DNA of 64,000 bases from Oceanihabitans sp. 2_MG-2023 (lineage in GTDB: Bacteria > Bacteroidota > Bacteroidia > Flavobacteriales > Flavobacteriaceae). Positions 1-8,829 of the stretch are shown here, one piece after another. The stretch is from NCBI RefSeq assembly GCF_030547245.1, contig NZ_JAUOQT010000001.1:434001-498000 (forward strand), written 5' to 3'. Position 1 is the stretch's first letter. Each line of letters starts with the position of its first letter. Under the pieces are notes generated by a model that saw nothing but the letters and a program-made list of their open reading frames with translations, made no database searches and was not told the DNA's origin. The position numbers were made by a program, and so were the translations under genes.

Positions 1-1565
1 GCTCCTAATGTTAATGAAAAATCTTTTCGAAATAAGGATTGCAGGTAAAATTGATTGGTAAAGTCTATAAGTTTCACATCTAATTTATTCACATTTACTG
101 CTAGCAATTGATCTGGAGTTAAAATCGTTTGTGCTTCTACATTTTGTTTAAATTGATTGTATCTAGAATGCACACCAATACTCCAATAAAAACCTTTATC
201 TATATAGTAGTCTAGATTATACCTAATATTATCTCCTACTATAAAATCTAAGGAAGCTACATCACTATTAAATAGTATTTTTTTTTGTGTTACATTTACT
301 AAAACACCACTCTTATACAAATCATCATAATGAATACCTAACTTAAGCAAAGTATTTTGCCTACTTTCTTTAAGGTTAATATTCATTACATACGTTATAT
401 CATCTACAGAAGGTGTTAATTTATAACTTACATTTTCAAAGTTATTTGTTGCTGCAAGATTGTTTACACCATCTTGAAAAGTATTATAACTTATTTTTTC
501 GTCGGATTTAAATTTTAATTTACCAAGTACATAAGCTCTGGTATATTTATCTAATCCATTAACACTAATACCTTTAATTGTAAGACTATCTATAGGTTTT
601 ATTTTTGTAATTTTAGGTTTCTTTTTTATTTGATTAGCTACAATGTCTTTAAGTTCTTTTAAGTGCTTATTGGTTTCTAATACACCATTATCTATTATAG
701 TTCGGCCTTCACTAAAAGACACTACATTAAAGTTCGTGATATCTGGTTTAATATAAATATCGGTCTTTTTAGACTTGATTTTCATATCGTTTATCGTTCT
801 ATAATTATTTATTTGTAGCAGAATTTTAGTTGCTGATTGTAGTCGATCTCTCGTTTCTAAATCGTCCTGTACATCTACACCAATAATGATATCTACACCT
901 TTTGCTCTAAGCTCATCTATTGGATAGTTATTTACAACACCTCCATCTATTAAAACCTGATTCTTTATTCTAACGGGCTGAAACAACGAAGGAAAAGCAC
1001 CACTAGCCAAAATAGATTGTGGCAAACTTCCAGACTCTAAATACACAGCCTCTCCATTTTCAATATTGGTTGCCACACAAAAAAACGGAATTGGGAGTTT
1101 ACTAAAATCGTCTATATCACTTACATGCAATGTTAATTTAGTTAGTAAACTTAATGTGTTTTGACCTCTAGATAATGCTCGTGGTAGTTTTACTTTAAAT
1201 TTTTTGAACGGAAGTGTTACTGCATATTTTTCAGAATTATCTCGTTCATAAAAAGTTTTTGCTTTTCGAGGTAAGTTGTCACTAATAATATCATCGAAAT
1301 TTACATCTTTAAAAATAGAATCTATTTCTTTACCCGAATAACCTGATGCATATAAAGAACCTATAATAGCACCCATACTTGTACCAGCAATATAATCTAC
1401 GCGAATCCCCAAACTATCAATAACCTTAAGCGTACCAATATGCGCAAGCCCTTTTGCTCCACCACCGCTCAAGACCAAACCTACTTTTAAGTCCTCTTGT
1501 TCTAGCTCTTGAGAGAAACTTAAAAGACTAAAAAGAAGCAATATTAACGTTAGTAATTTATTCAT
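1..1565 (-). CDS. Patatin-like phospholipase with BamA-like C-terminal barrel (3' end outside window)
   Basis: The reading frame starts at the ATG at 1565 and stays open to the left edge, so the C-terminus is missing. A signal peptide (about residues 1-18, ending in FSQ) precedes a patatin domain with the glycine-rich oxyanion motif GGGAKG (34-39), the nucleophile elbow GTSMG (Ser63) and the catalytic DGG motif (Asp207), so the serine-aspartate dyad is complete. After about residue 330 the sequence looks like a POTRA segment followed by strands of an Omp85/BamA-type barrel, the layout of PlpD-like (type Vd-like) phospholipases. It probably acts on phospholipids at the outer membrane. Its ATG overlaps the uvrC stop codon (ATGA), so translation may be coupled to uvrC. 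The family call is firm; the substrate is unknown. Confidence 0.88.
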   Translation of the reverse strand, partial: MNKLLTLILLLFSLLSFSQELEQEDLKVGLVLSGGGAKGLAHIGTLKVIDSLGIRVDYIAGTSMGAIIGSLYASGYSGKEIDSIFKDVNFDDIISDNLPRKAKTFYERDNSEKYAVTLPFKKFKVKLPRALSRGQNTLSLLTKLTLHVSDIDDFSKLPIPFFCVATNIENGEAVYLESGSLPQSILASGAFPSLFQPVRIKNQVLIDGGVVNNYPIDELRAKGVDIIIGVDVQDDLETRDRLQSATKILLQINNYRTINDMKIKSKKTDIYIKPDITNFNVVSFSEGRTIIDNGVLETNKHLKELKDIVANQIKKKPKITKIKPIDSLTIKGISVNGLDKYTRAYVLGKLKFKSDEKISYNTFQDGVNNLAATNNFENVSYKLTPSVDDITYVMNINLKESRQNTLLKLGIHYDDLYKSGVLVNVTQKKILFNSDVASLDFIVGDNIRYNLDYYIDKGFYWSIGVHSRYNQFKQNVEAQTILTPDQLLAVNVNKLDVKLIDFTNQFYLQSLFRKDFSLTLG

Positions 1566-3355
1566 TTATTGTGATAGTAATTATATATTTTATTTGCTCT
1601 AGATACACCAACTACAGCTTCCAGTTCGTCTAGTTTTGCATTGCTAATTCGTTTTACAGATTTAAAAGTTTTTAGTAATTCTATAATGGTTTTATCACCA
1701 ATTCCAGGAATACTTTCCAGTTCTGTATTTAATGCTGTTTTGCTTCTTTTATTTCTATGATGCTCGATACCAAAACGATGCGCCTCGTTACGTAATTGTT
1801 GTATTATTTTAAGGGTTTCACTTTTTTTATCTAAATATAGTGGAATTGGATCATTTGGATAAAATAATTCTTCCAAACGTTTCGCAATTCCGATAATCGC
1901 AATTTTCCCTCTTAATTCTAATGCATCTAAACTTTTTAAAGCAGAAGAAAGCTGTCCTTTCCCTCCATCAATGATAATTAATTGTGGTAAAGGTTGTTTT
2001 TCATCTAACAAACGCTTGTATCTTCTATATACAACTTCTTCCATAGAAGCAAAATCGTCTGGACCAACTACTGTTTTAATATTAAAATGCCTATAATCTT
2101 TTTTGCTAGGTTTTCCATTTTTAAAAACTACACAAGCAGCAACAGGATGTGTACCTTGAATGTTAGAGTTGTCGAAACACTCAATATGTCTTGGGGCTTC
2201 CCCTAAACGTAAATCGGCTTTCATTTGCGCCATGATTCGTTTAACATGCCTATCTGGATCTGTAATTTTTATTTGCTTAAAGCGATCCATTCTAAAATAC
2301 TTTGCATTTCGAATAGAAAGGTCTAAGATATGTTTTTTATCACCTAACTGTGGTATTGTTATTTTAAGATTTTCACCAACGTTTACCTTAAAAGGAACAT
2401 AAATTTCTTTAGAATTAGAATTGAAACGCTGTCTAATTTCTGTAATAGCAAGCTCAAGAAGTTCTTGGTCGGTTTCGTCTAATTTTTTTTTAATCTCTAA
2501 TGTATGCGAACGAATGATAGAACCATAAGAAATTTGCAAGAAATTTACATAACCAAAACTTTCATCGCTAACAATGCTAAACACATCTACATTACTAATT
2601 TTAGGGTTTATAATGGTAGATTTTGCTTGGTAATTTTCAAGCACTTGGATTTTTTCTTTTATTTTTTGCGCTTCTTCAAATTGCATTTCTTCTGCAAATT
2701 GCTTCATTTGTTGTTTAAATTGCGATAACGAATCTTTAAAGTTTCCTTTTAAAATTTCTCTAATCGCAATTATATTTTCTTCGTAAGCCTGCGCTGTTTG
2801 CAACCCTTCGCAGGCTCCTTTACAGTTCCCTAAATGATATTCTAAACAAACTTTATATTTTCCTGCTGCAATTTTTTCTGGGGACAAATCGTAATTACAT
2901 GTGCGTAATTGGTATAAACCTTTAATTAAATCTAAAAGCGTAGAAACCGTTTTCATACTTGTGTATGGTCCAAAATATTCGCTTCCATCTTTAAAAACTC
3001 TTCTGGTAGAAAACACTCTAGGAAAACGTTCTTTTTTTAAACAAATCCAAGGATAGGATTTATCGTCTTTAAGTAGCACATTATACCTTGGCTTGTTTTT
3101 TTTAATCAGGTTGTTTTCTAGTAATAAAGCATCTGTTTCTGTTTCTACAACAATATGTTTTACACTAGCAATTTTTCTCACTAATACTCTTGTTTTACCA
3201 TTTTCATGTGTTTTGGTAAAATAAGAGCTCACACGTTTTTTTATATTTTTAGCTTTACCTACATAAATAAGCGTACCTTCTTCGTCAAAGTACTGGTATA
3301 CTCCGGGAGCACTCGGTAAGGTTTTAAGTTGTATTTTTAAAGCAGGTTCACTCAT
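1562..3355 (-). CDS. uvrC: Excinuclease ABC subunit C
   Basis: UvrC makes the 3' and 5' incisions beside DNA lesions in nucleotide excision repair, working with UvrAB. At 597 residues it has the family's normal length. The order is an N-terminal GIY-YIG nuclease domain (about 13-90, with PGVYQYF and LIYVGKAKN), a cysteine-containing stretch (about 155-185), a UVR coiled segment that contacts UvrB (about 205-240), the RNase H-like second nuclease domain (about 380-530, with HIECFDNSNIQG and IIIDGGKGQL) and a C-terminal helix-hairpin-helix region (IPGIGDKT). It is the first gene of a two-gene unit and overlaps the patatin gene by four bases. No exact TAnnTTTG box was seen in the upstream gap. 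Confidence 0.97.
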   Translation of the reverse strand: MSEPALKIQLKTLPSAPGVYQYFDEEGTLIYVGKAKNIKKRVSSYFTKTHENGKTRVLVRKIASVKHIVVETETDALLLENNLIKKNKPRYNVLLKDDKSYPWICLKKERFPRVFSTRRVFKDGSEYFGPYTSMKTVSTLLDLIKGLYQLRTCNYDLSPEKIAAGKYKVCLEYHLGNCKGACEGLQTAQAYEENIIAIREILKGNFKDSLSQFKQQMKQFAEEMQFEEAQKIKEKIQVLENYQAKSTIINPKISNVDVFSIVSDESFGYVNFLQISYGSIIRSHTLEIKKKLDETDQELLELAITEIRQRFNSNSKEIYVPFKVNVGENLKITIPQLGDKKHILDLSIRNAKYFRMDRFKQIKITDPDRHVKRIMAQMKADLRLGEAPRHIECFDNSNIQGTHPVAACVVFKNGKPSKKDYRHFNIKTVVGPDDFASMEEVVYRRYKRLLDEKQPLPQLIIIDGGKGQLSSALKSLDALELRGKIAIIGIAKRLEELFYPNDPIPLYLDKKSETLKIIQQLRNEAHRFGIEHHRNKRSKTALNTELESIPGIGDKTIIELLKTFKSVKRISNAKLDELEAVVGVSRANKIYNYYHNK

Positions 3356-3487
3356 CTTGTAAATGTACTTATTTTAATTTTTTTTAAAGAAAAAACACAC
3401 TGCTTTTAACGTTTAATTTTTTAATAAAAAAGAAGCTTTTTACAAATACTTAATTATTACATTGCGCCACTTTTTGAAATATAGTAA

Positions 3488-3913
3488 ATGACTAAAAAAA
3501 CAATAGGAAGAGTAGATAAAATAGACTTCCCGAAACTAGATTTGTACACCATAGATGTTAAAATAGATACAGGTGCGTATACCTCTGCTATACACTGTTC
3601 TCAGATACAAGTAGATGGTGAAAATTTAATATGCACTTTTTATAGTAAGGGCCACCCTAATTTTAGTGGCAAAGAAGTAATTTTTGAAAACTTTACTAAA
3701 ACAAATATTAAAAGTAGCAATGGTTTTAAAGAAAATAGGTTTAAAGTAAAATCTGAAGTCATTATTTTTGGAAAAACATATAAGATTAACTTAACTTTAA
3801 GCACCAGAGAAGACATGAAATTTCCTGTACTTATTGGCAGGCAATTTTTAAAACGAAAATTCTTGGTTGATGTAGACCAAGAAAACATATCACACAACTT
3901 CAAAACATTATGA
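3488..3913 (+). CDS. RimB-like retropepsin-type protease (ATP-dependent zinc protease family, PF05618)
   Basis: This 141-residue protein is a small aspartyl-protease-like domain. The motif IDTGAYTSA (Asp27-Thr28-Gly29) is the active-site signature of retropepsins, and the C-terminal [11 protein letters not shown] stretch is typical of PF05618. In Pseudomonas the homologous RimB acts with RimK on glutamate tails of ribosomal protein S6; a similar role here is inferred from position, because its TGA overlaps the rimK ATG (ATGA). It lacks a signal peptide, so it should be cytoplasmic. The name 'ATP-dependent zinc protease' is a legacy label: no ATP or zinc site is visible. Confidence 0.85.
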   Translation: MTKKTIGRVDKIDFPKLDLYTIDVKIDTGAYTSAIHCSQIQVDGENLICTFYSKGHPNFSGKEVIFENFTKTNIKSSNGFKENRFKVKSEVIIFGKTYKINLTLSTREDMKFPVLIGRQFLKRKFLVDVDQENISHNFKTL

Positions 3914-4782
3914 ACATAGTTATTTTATCGCGTAACGCTAATTTATATTCCACTAGTAGACTAGTTAAAGAAGGCGAAAGGCGTGGTCACCAAATAGAGG
4001 TAATAGATCCTTTAAAGTGTGATATTATTATTGAACAACAAAAACCAACTATTTATTATAAAGATAGATATCTAAATTATGTAGATGCAATCATACCTCG
4101 TATTGGTGCATCGATAACTTTTTACGGTTGTGCTGTGGTACGTCAATTTGAAGAAATGGGTGTTTTTACTATTGTTACTAGTGATGCCATTCAAAGATCT
4201 AGAGACAAACTTCGAAGTTTACAGCGTTTAAGTAAAGCAGGAATTGGTATGCCAAAAACCGTTTTCACTAATTACAGTAGAGATGTTGAAGAGGTTATAG
4301 AACACGTTGGAGGAGTTCCTGTAATTATAAAACTATTGGAAGGAACCCAAGGTTTAGGAGTTGTTTTAGCCGAAACCAAAAATGCAGCAGAATCTGTATT
4401 AGAGGCTTTTAATGGTTTAGAAGCAAGAGTAATTGTACAAGAATTTATTGGCGAAGCAAAAGGGGCCGATTTACGTGCTTTAATTGTAAATGGACAAGTA
4501 GTTGGCGCTATGAAACGCCAAGGTAAAGAGGGTGAATTTCGTTCTAATTTACACAGAGGAGGAAGTGCAAATGTTATAAAACTAAGCGAACCAGAGTTAA
4601 AATTAGCCATTCAATCTGCAAAAGCACTAAAACTTCCTGTTTGTGGTGTAGATATGTTGCAATCTAGCAGAGGACCATTAATTTTAGAGGTTAATTCTAC
4701 TCCTGGTTTAGAAGGCATTGAACATGCTACTGGAAAAAATATAGCTAAAAGCATTATTACTTATATTGAAAAAAATCGATAA
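3910..4782 (+). CDS. rimK: Ribosomal protein S6--L-glutamate ligase (RimK, ATP-grasp)
   Basis: RimK uses ATP to add glutamate residues to the C-terminus of ribosomal protein S6. The 290-residue protein has the family's length. It contains the pre-ATP-grasp region ([15 protein letters not shown], and [13 protein letters not shown] near 58-70), the ATP-grasp core ([37 protein letters not shown]) and the metal-binding end [12 protein letters not shown]. It starts inside the stop codon of the RimB-like gene and is followed 7 bases later by the AstE-like gene, so the three are probably co-transcribed. Some RimK relatives ligate glutamate to cofactors or other peptides, so S6 as the substrate is an inference from the family. 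Confidence 0.93.
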   Translation: MNIVILSRNANLYSTSRLVKEGERRGHQIEVIDPLKCDIIIEQQKPTIYYKDRYLNYVDAIIPRIGASITFYGCAVVRQFEEMGVFTIVTSDAIQRSRDKLRSLQRLSKAGIGMPKTVFTNYSRDVEEVIEHVGGVPVIIKLLEGTQGLGVVLAETKNAAESVLEAFNGLEARVIVQEFIGEAKGADLRALIVNGQVVGAMKRQGKEGEFRSNLHRGGSANVIKLSEPELKLAIQSAKALKLPVCGVDMLQSSRGPLILEVNSTPGLEGIEHATGKNIAKSIITYIEKNR

Positions 4783-4789
4783 TTAATGT

Positions 4790-5758
4790 ATGACAGACCA
4801 TAAAGAAGCAATTACCATTCTTGGGGAAACCATTAAACTAGGAGAGAGCAAAGAAATCTCTTTTGAAGTTGCAAAACTACACACCTCAAACTCTGTTGAA
4901 GTCCCTGTATTTATTGAGCGCGCTAAAAAACCAGGGCCAACGGTTTTATTAACCGCAGGAATTCATGGTGACGAAGTAAATGGTGTTGAAATTATTCGTC
5001 AAATAATAGCCAAAGGGATCTTCAAACCTAAAAAAGGAACCATTATTTGTATTCCAGTAATTAACGTATTTGGATTTATAAATCTATCCAGGGATTTTCC
5101 GGATGGTAGAGATTTAAATCGTGTTTTTCCTGGAACTTTAAAAGGTTCTTTAGCAAGTAGAGTTGCCTATAAATTAATACATGAAATTGTAACAGAAGTA
5201 GATTTTATTATGGATTTCCATACTGGTGGCGCTGGACGTTTTAATGCACCTCAAATTAGAATTATTAAAGGCAGTAAAACTTTAGATCAATTGGCTCAAG
5301 AATTTGGAGCTCCCTTTATACTCTATTCCAAAAACCTCAATAAATCCTTTAGAAACACTTGTCATAAATTAGGAAAACCAATGCTTCTTTTTGAAGGTGG
5401 AAAATCTTTTCATATAGACAATAATGTTACTAACCATGGTGTAAATGGTATTAAACGTGTACTACATAGTTTGGGTATGCTATCTAGTAAATTTAAAGTT
5501 TCTACACCTAAAACAGATTGTGTTTTTATAAACGATAGCAAATGGATTAGAGCAAAATACTCCGGCATGTTTAAAGCCACTATAGAAATAAGTAGCTTTG
5601 TTGAAAAGGGGGATGTTATTGGAAACATTACAGATCCCTATGGTAAGTTTAACCATTTTGTAAAAGCAGACAACTCGGGATACCTTATTAATATTAACGA
5701 ATTACCAATTGTATATCAAGGAGATGCTTTGTTTCATATTTCTAAAGAATTATTATGA
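4790..5758 (+). CDS. Succinylglutamate desuccinylase/aspartoacylase family zinc deacylase
   Basis: This 322-residue protein belongs to the AstE/AspA branch of the M14 carboxypeptidase fold. The zinc ligands are visible: His59 and Glu62 in IHGDEVNG and His144 in DFHTGG. The substrate-binding DLNRVFPG motif is at about 108-115. Family members remove an acyl group from N-acyl amino acids such as N-succinylglutamate or N-acetylaspartate. No other arginine-succinyltransferase pathway gene is nearby, so arginine catabolism is not supported. Its place between rimK and the folate gene suggests a glutamyl or acyl-glutamate substrate, but that is inference. Its TGA overlaps the next ATG. Confidence 0.88.
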   Translation: MTDHKEAITILGETIKLGESKEISFEVAKLHTSNSVEVPVFIERAKKPGPTVLLTAGIHGDEVNGVEIIRQIIAKGIFKPKKGTIICIPVINVFGFINLSRDFPDGRDLNRVFPGTLKGSLASRVAYKLIHEIVTEVDFIMDFHTGGAGRFNAPQIRIIKGSKTLDQLAQEFGAPFILYSKNLNKSFRNTCHKLGKPMLLFEGGKSFHIDNNVTNHGVNGIKRVLHSLGMLSSKFKVSTPKTDCVFINDSKWIRAKYSGMFKATIEISSFVEKGDVIGNITDPYGKFNHFVKADNSGYLININELPIVYQGDALFHISKELL

Positions 5759-6318
5759 CAAAAGCCGAATTACGAATTGCATACCTATTAAAACGTAAAG
5801 AGTTAACCGAAACGCAATTAGACGATTTTAGTTTACAAATTGCCAACCAACTTTTGCAATTAGATATTTGGAACTTTTCTTTTTACCATATTTTTTTAAG
5901 TATTACCGAACAACACGAAGTAAATACAGACTATATTTTAAATATACTATCTGGAAAAGATAAAAACATTGTGCTCTCTAAAAGTGATTTTAAAACCGGT
6001 TTGTTGAATAATTTTCTGCTTACAGATAATACCACCATTAAAAAAAACAAATATAACATTCCAGAACCAGTGGATGGAATACCAATTCCTGCAGAAAATA
6101 TAGAGCTTGTTTTTGTGCCTCTTTTAGCTTTTGATACCAACGGAAACCGAGTAGGTTATGGTAAAGGCTTTTACGATAAATTTCTAGCTTCTTGCAAACC
6201 TGAAACTATAAAAATTGGACTTTCTTTTTTTGAAGCAGAAAACAAAATTAAAGATGTTTTTGAAAGTGATATTGCTCTTGATTATTGTATTACTCCAGAG
6301 CAGGTTTATAGGTTTTAA
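5755..6318 (+). CDS. 5-formyltetrahydrofolate cyclo-ligase
   Basis: The enzyme converts 5-formyl-THF to 5,10-methenyl-THF with ATP, salvaging a folate form that otherwise inhibits folate enzymes. At 187 residues it has the family's usual size. The signature region PLLAFDTNGNRVGYGKGFYD (about 121-140) is present, as is the N-terminal TKAELRIAYLLKRKEL helix typical of the family. It is the last gene of the RimB-RimK-deacylase operon (ATGA overlap with the gene before) and ends against the convergent gene on the other strand. Folate carries a polyglutamate tail, which may be relevant to its pairing with glutamate-ligase and deacylase genes, but that link is speculative. Confidence 0.92.
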   Translation: MTKAELRIAYLLKRKELTETQLDDFSLQIANQLLQLDIWNFSFYHIFLSITEQHEVNTDYILNILSGKDKNIVLSKSDFKTGLLNNFLLTDNTTIKKNKYNIPEPVDGIPIPAENIELVFVPLLAFDTNGNRVGYGKGFYDKFLASCKPETIKIGLSFFEAENKIKDVFESDIALDYCITPEQVYRF

Positions 6319-6605
6319 TTTTTTAATGTCTTGTAAATAATATATCCTGAAATTATTAAGTAAATACTTGTTGTAATAACAAAAAAATTGTCTTGATTAA
6401 TTCTATTACAAAAATCTTCATTGATATACATCTTATAAAGTAAAATATAAGTCAACAAATAACCTAGTACTACATAAAGTGACTTTTTTTTTGCCCTAGA
6501 AAACAAAATTAGAATTATACAAATAATAGTTAAATAAGGTATTATCAAATTAACAATTTCTGCAGAAAAAATATATAAAAAGTTCATTACTGCAGTTAAA
6601 AGCAT
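6315..6605 (-). pseudogene. Small membrane protein, probably a start-less paralog of the adjacent membrane protein
   Basis: From the ATG at 6605 this reads 96 residues with about three hydrophobic segments and no family I recognise. The same frame runs upstream without interruption to the TAA that ends the neighbouring membrane protein (6690-6692). The extra roughly 30 codons encode residues resembling that neighbour's N-terminal part (a hydrophobic run, then SCTDKLCVPIG against its CSTNEKYLPIP). The C-terminal ends also match in pattern (NRINQDNFF...YIIYKTLKN against DRILKSSHV...LIYSTYKKSK). This suggests a tandem duplicate whose natural start lies upstream but has no ATG. It may use a rare start codon, start internally, or be decaying. 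It overlaps the 3' end of the folate gene by four bases. Confidence 0.5.
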
Positions 6606-6689
6606 TAAGCCAATAGGAACACATAATTTATCAGTACAAGATGTAATTATTAAAATATAATTACTGATGCTATTTTTAGAGATTCTATT

Positions 6690-7133
6690 TTATTCTGTTT
6701 CACAAATAGTTTTTGATTTTTTATAAGTTGAATAAATTAATATCAACCACAGAGTTGAGTATGGAATCATAGAATAAAAAACGTGACTACTTTTTAGTAT
6801 TCTATCAATATTATTATTTATTAAACAATAAGTGAAAAACAAAAAAATGAAAATAAATGGAATAAATATACTTAATGCTTTAGGTGTTCTTTTTTTTATT
6901 AAAAAAAGAATGGAAAAATGTGATATTAATAATAATAAATAAAATAAATAATTGTTAAATTCACCAATAAAACCATGCATTATTGTTTCTATAGGTAGTC
7001 CAATTTCAATTAAAATATATGGAATTGGTAAATATTTTTCATTTGTTGAACACAATAAATAAGCGCTAAAAAATAATAATAAAATTAATAGATTTCTTTT
7101 ATCACTAAAGTTAAATAATTTATGTTTTTTCAT
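6690..7133 (-). CDS. Small multi-pass membrane protein, function unknown
   Basis: This is a 147-residue protein from the ATG at 7133, with about four strongly hydrophobic segments and a basic, lysine-rich C-terminus. A longer frame exists (ATG at 7244), but it would overlap the upstream lipoprotein gene by over 100 bases and begin without a plausible signal. The chosen ATG lies one base after that gene's TAA, as expected for a co-transcribed gene. I recognise no family. Position directly after a lipoprotein with a toxin-like C-terminal region, together with the apparent duplication downstream, would fit an immunity or partner protein; that is inference only. Confidence 0.65.
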   Translation of the reverse strand: MKKHKLFNFSDKRNLLILLLFFSAYLLCSTNEKYLPIPYILIEIGLPIETIMHGFIGEFNNYLFYLLLLISHFSILFLIKKRTPKALSIFIPFIFIFLFFTYCLINNNIDRILKSSHVFYSMIPYSTLWLILIYSTYKKSKTICETE

Positions 7134-7134
7134 G

Positions 7135-8754
7135 TTAATTGCAATTAGATGTAGATGTTTTGGGTTTATCTCCATCATTATTAATAATTGTTGTATATGA
7201 AGGAACATTAGCTGTATGATTTTCGCTAAACAAATCTTGACCATATTGTCCAGGACTAATACCTACTACAGGAGTTAAAATTACAAACCATTTATAAAAT
7301 GAAAGATTTGGTTCTAATGTAAAACCTAGATTATCAACTGCCAAATCGTGACCTACTGTTGTACAGTTATAATCATTTAAATCATAATTTGAATTTTCAA
7401 TAATAATCAGATCATTAATTATGTTATTAAATTGACTATTTGTTAAATCATTAAATGTGACACTAACATCGTAATCATGTTCATCATTTTCGATTCCGTT
7501 ATCTTGAAAAATACCAGGACCATCTAAATCACTATTATTAAGGTATTCACTACCAGAAGGATAAAACCCTAAAGTTTTAGTAACATTAGTTCCATCTGTA
7601 TTATTCTTTATTAAAGAGAAAAATGTGTGACCTACACTCATAGTAATTGCATTTGCTACAGCGTCACTACCTTTAACAGGTTGATCAACATAAAGTATAA
7701 ATTTATAATTATCAGCGACTTTGCCATCATTGAAACAATCTAAATACACTGCCATATCTTCAATTGGGTAATCTTCATTTCCTCCATCATATTGAAACAT
7801 TTCCATAAAAACTTCTGGGTTTTCATCAAAGTATTGTTCTAAAGCTTCTAGGAATGTTAAAGTATCATCTTCCATCATATTAGCAAGAAGTGAGTCACCA
7901 ATATTTTGAGTAGTTTCACTACAACCATTAGTTTCTAGAAACATACTTAAATTTCTCATGTTAAAAAAGTTTTCTGAATCTTGTAACCATAATTGTGTGT
8001 CAAAGTTTAAGTTTCCTAAACAATCTGTTATTTCTTGGGTGTAGTTTCTTGTTTTAACTGGTGCAGAATATCCTCCAGGATTATTGAAATTAACTCCATT
8101 TCCTCCAGAACCATCATTACTTGGGTTGTCATTACCTGGACCATCTGATGATGTATCTCCAGAAGTGCTACTTCCTCCAGAATTACATGTTATGGTTATT
8201 ATTACATCGACAGAACCATCCATCCAGACCCATGTATGTACATCCCAAGTACAAGCATCTTCTACTTCAGTTCTTAAATTTATATTATCATATTCAATTG
8301 GAAAATAATTTATTGTTCTAGTTAAATTTGATGTGTTTTCTAAATTTTCATATTCTTCTTTTGATATATTATAATCTACAATAAAAGCATTATAATCGTT
8401 ATTTGAATTTGAGACTAATAATAGATTTTCTACTGTATTTGTTTGATAAGGTCTATTTATTGAAAATGAATAAGAATGATTTCCATTTTCGTATTCTACA
8501 TAGTTTGCTACTTCATTATTTATTGTAAAATCTAATAATGAATCATTATCTTCTCTTGCATAAAGAGATTTATTTTCTTTTAATGTTTCTAATTTTTGTG
8601 CTAATTTGTTGTTTTGATTTAGTTCATCAAAATATACTTTTTTAAATATTAATTCTTGTTTTGGTTCTTCAAAACTGTCATCCTCTTTCTGGCAATTTAC
8701 CATTGCTAAAGCTAGAATAAATAATACTAATAATTTAAAAACTTGTTGTTTCAT
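7135..8754 (-). CDS. Lipoprotein with Ser/Gly/Asn-rich linker and papain-like (His...Cys) C-terminal region
   Basis: The start at 8754 gives an ideal lipoprotein signal (MKQQVFKLL..., lipidated Cys21 after AMVN); a frame extended ten residues upstream has no advantage. The mature protein, about 519 residues, has an N-terminal part (about 30-170), a linker rich in Gly, Ser, Asn and Asp (about 190-230), a helical middle, and a C-terminal region with VGHTFFSL (His376), GFYPSG (about 395) and YNCTTVGHDL (Cys464). His before Cys in a GHTF...NCTT arrangement resembles circularly permuted papain/NlpC-like folds; I have seen similar unnamed domains in Bacteroidota lipoproteins and toxins. A peptidase, amidase or acyltransferase activity is possible. 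It probably sits on the cell surface or in the periplasm. The upstream AraC regulator may control it. Confidence 0.75.
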   Translation of the reverse strand: MKQQVFKLLVLFILALAMVNCQKEDDSFEEPKQELIFKKVYFDELNQNNKLAQKLETLKENKSLYAREDNDSLLDFTINNEVANYVEYENGNHSYSFSINRPYQTNTVENLLLVSNSNNDYNAFIVDYNISKEEYENLENTSNLTRTINYFPIEYDNINLRTEVEDACTWDVHTWVWMDGSVDVIITITCNSGGSSTSGDTSSDGPGNDNPSNDGSGGNGVNFNNPGGYSAPVKTRNYTQEITDCLGNLNFDTQLWLQDSENFFNMRNLSMFLETNGCSETTQNIGDSLLANMMEDDTLTFLEALEQYFDENPEVFMEMFQYDGGNEDYPIEDMAVYLDCFNDGKVADNYKFILYVDQPVKGSDAVANAITMSVGHTFFSLIKNNTDGTNVTKTLGFYPSGSEYLNNSDLDGPGIFQDNGIENDEHDYDVSVTFNDLTNSQFNNIINDLIIIENSNYDLNDYNCTTVGHDLAVDNLGFTLEPNLSFYKWFVILTPVVGISPGQYGQDLFSENHTANVPSYTTIINNDGDKPKTSTSNCN

Positions 8755-8829
8755 GTTTGTTGGATTATATGGTTTATGAAACAATAGTACTATAGATTAA
8801 AAGTTTGAATGTGTTGTATTTATAGAAAG

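Noticed and set aside
2160-2728. Plus-strand reading frames inside uvrC
   Set aside because: They lie antisense to an intact, well-conserved gene and encode low-complexity sequence without motifs.
7134-7244. Longer start for the small membrane protein (ATG at 7244)
   Set aside because: It would overlap the lipoprotein gene, and the extra residues have no membrane or signal pattern; the ATG one base after that gene's stop is better.
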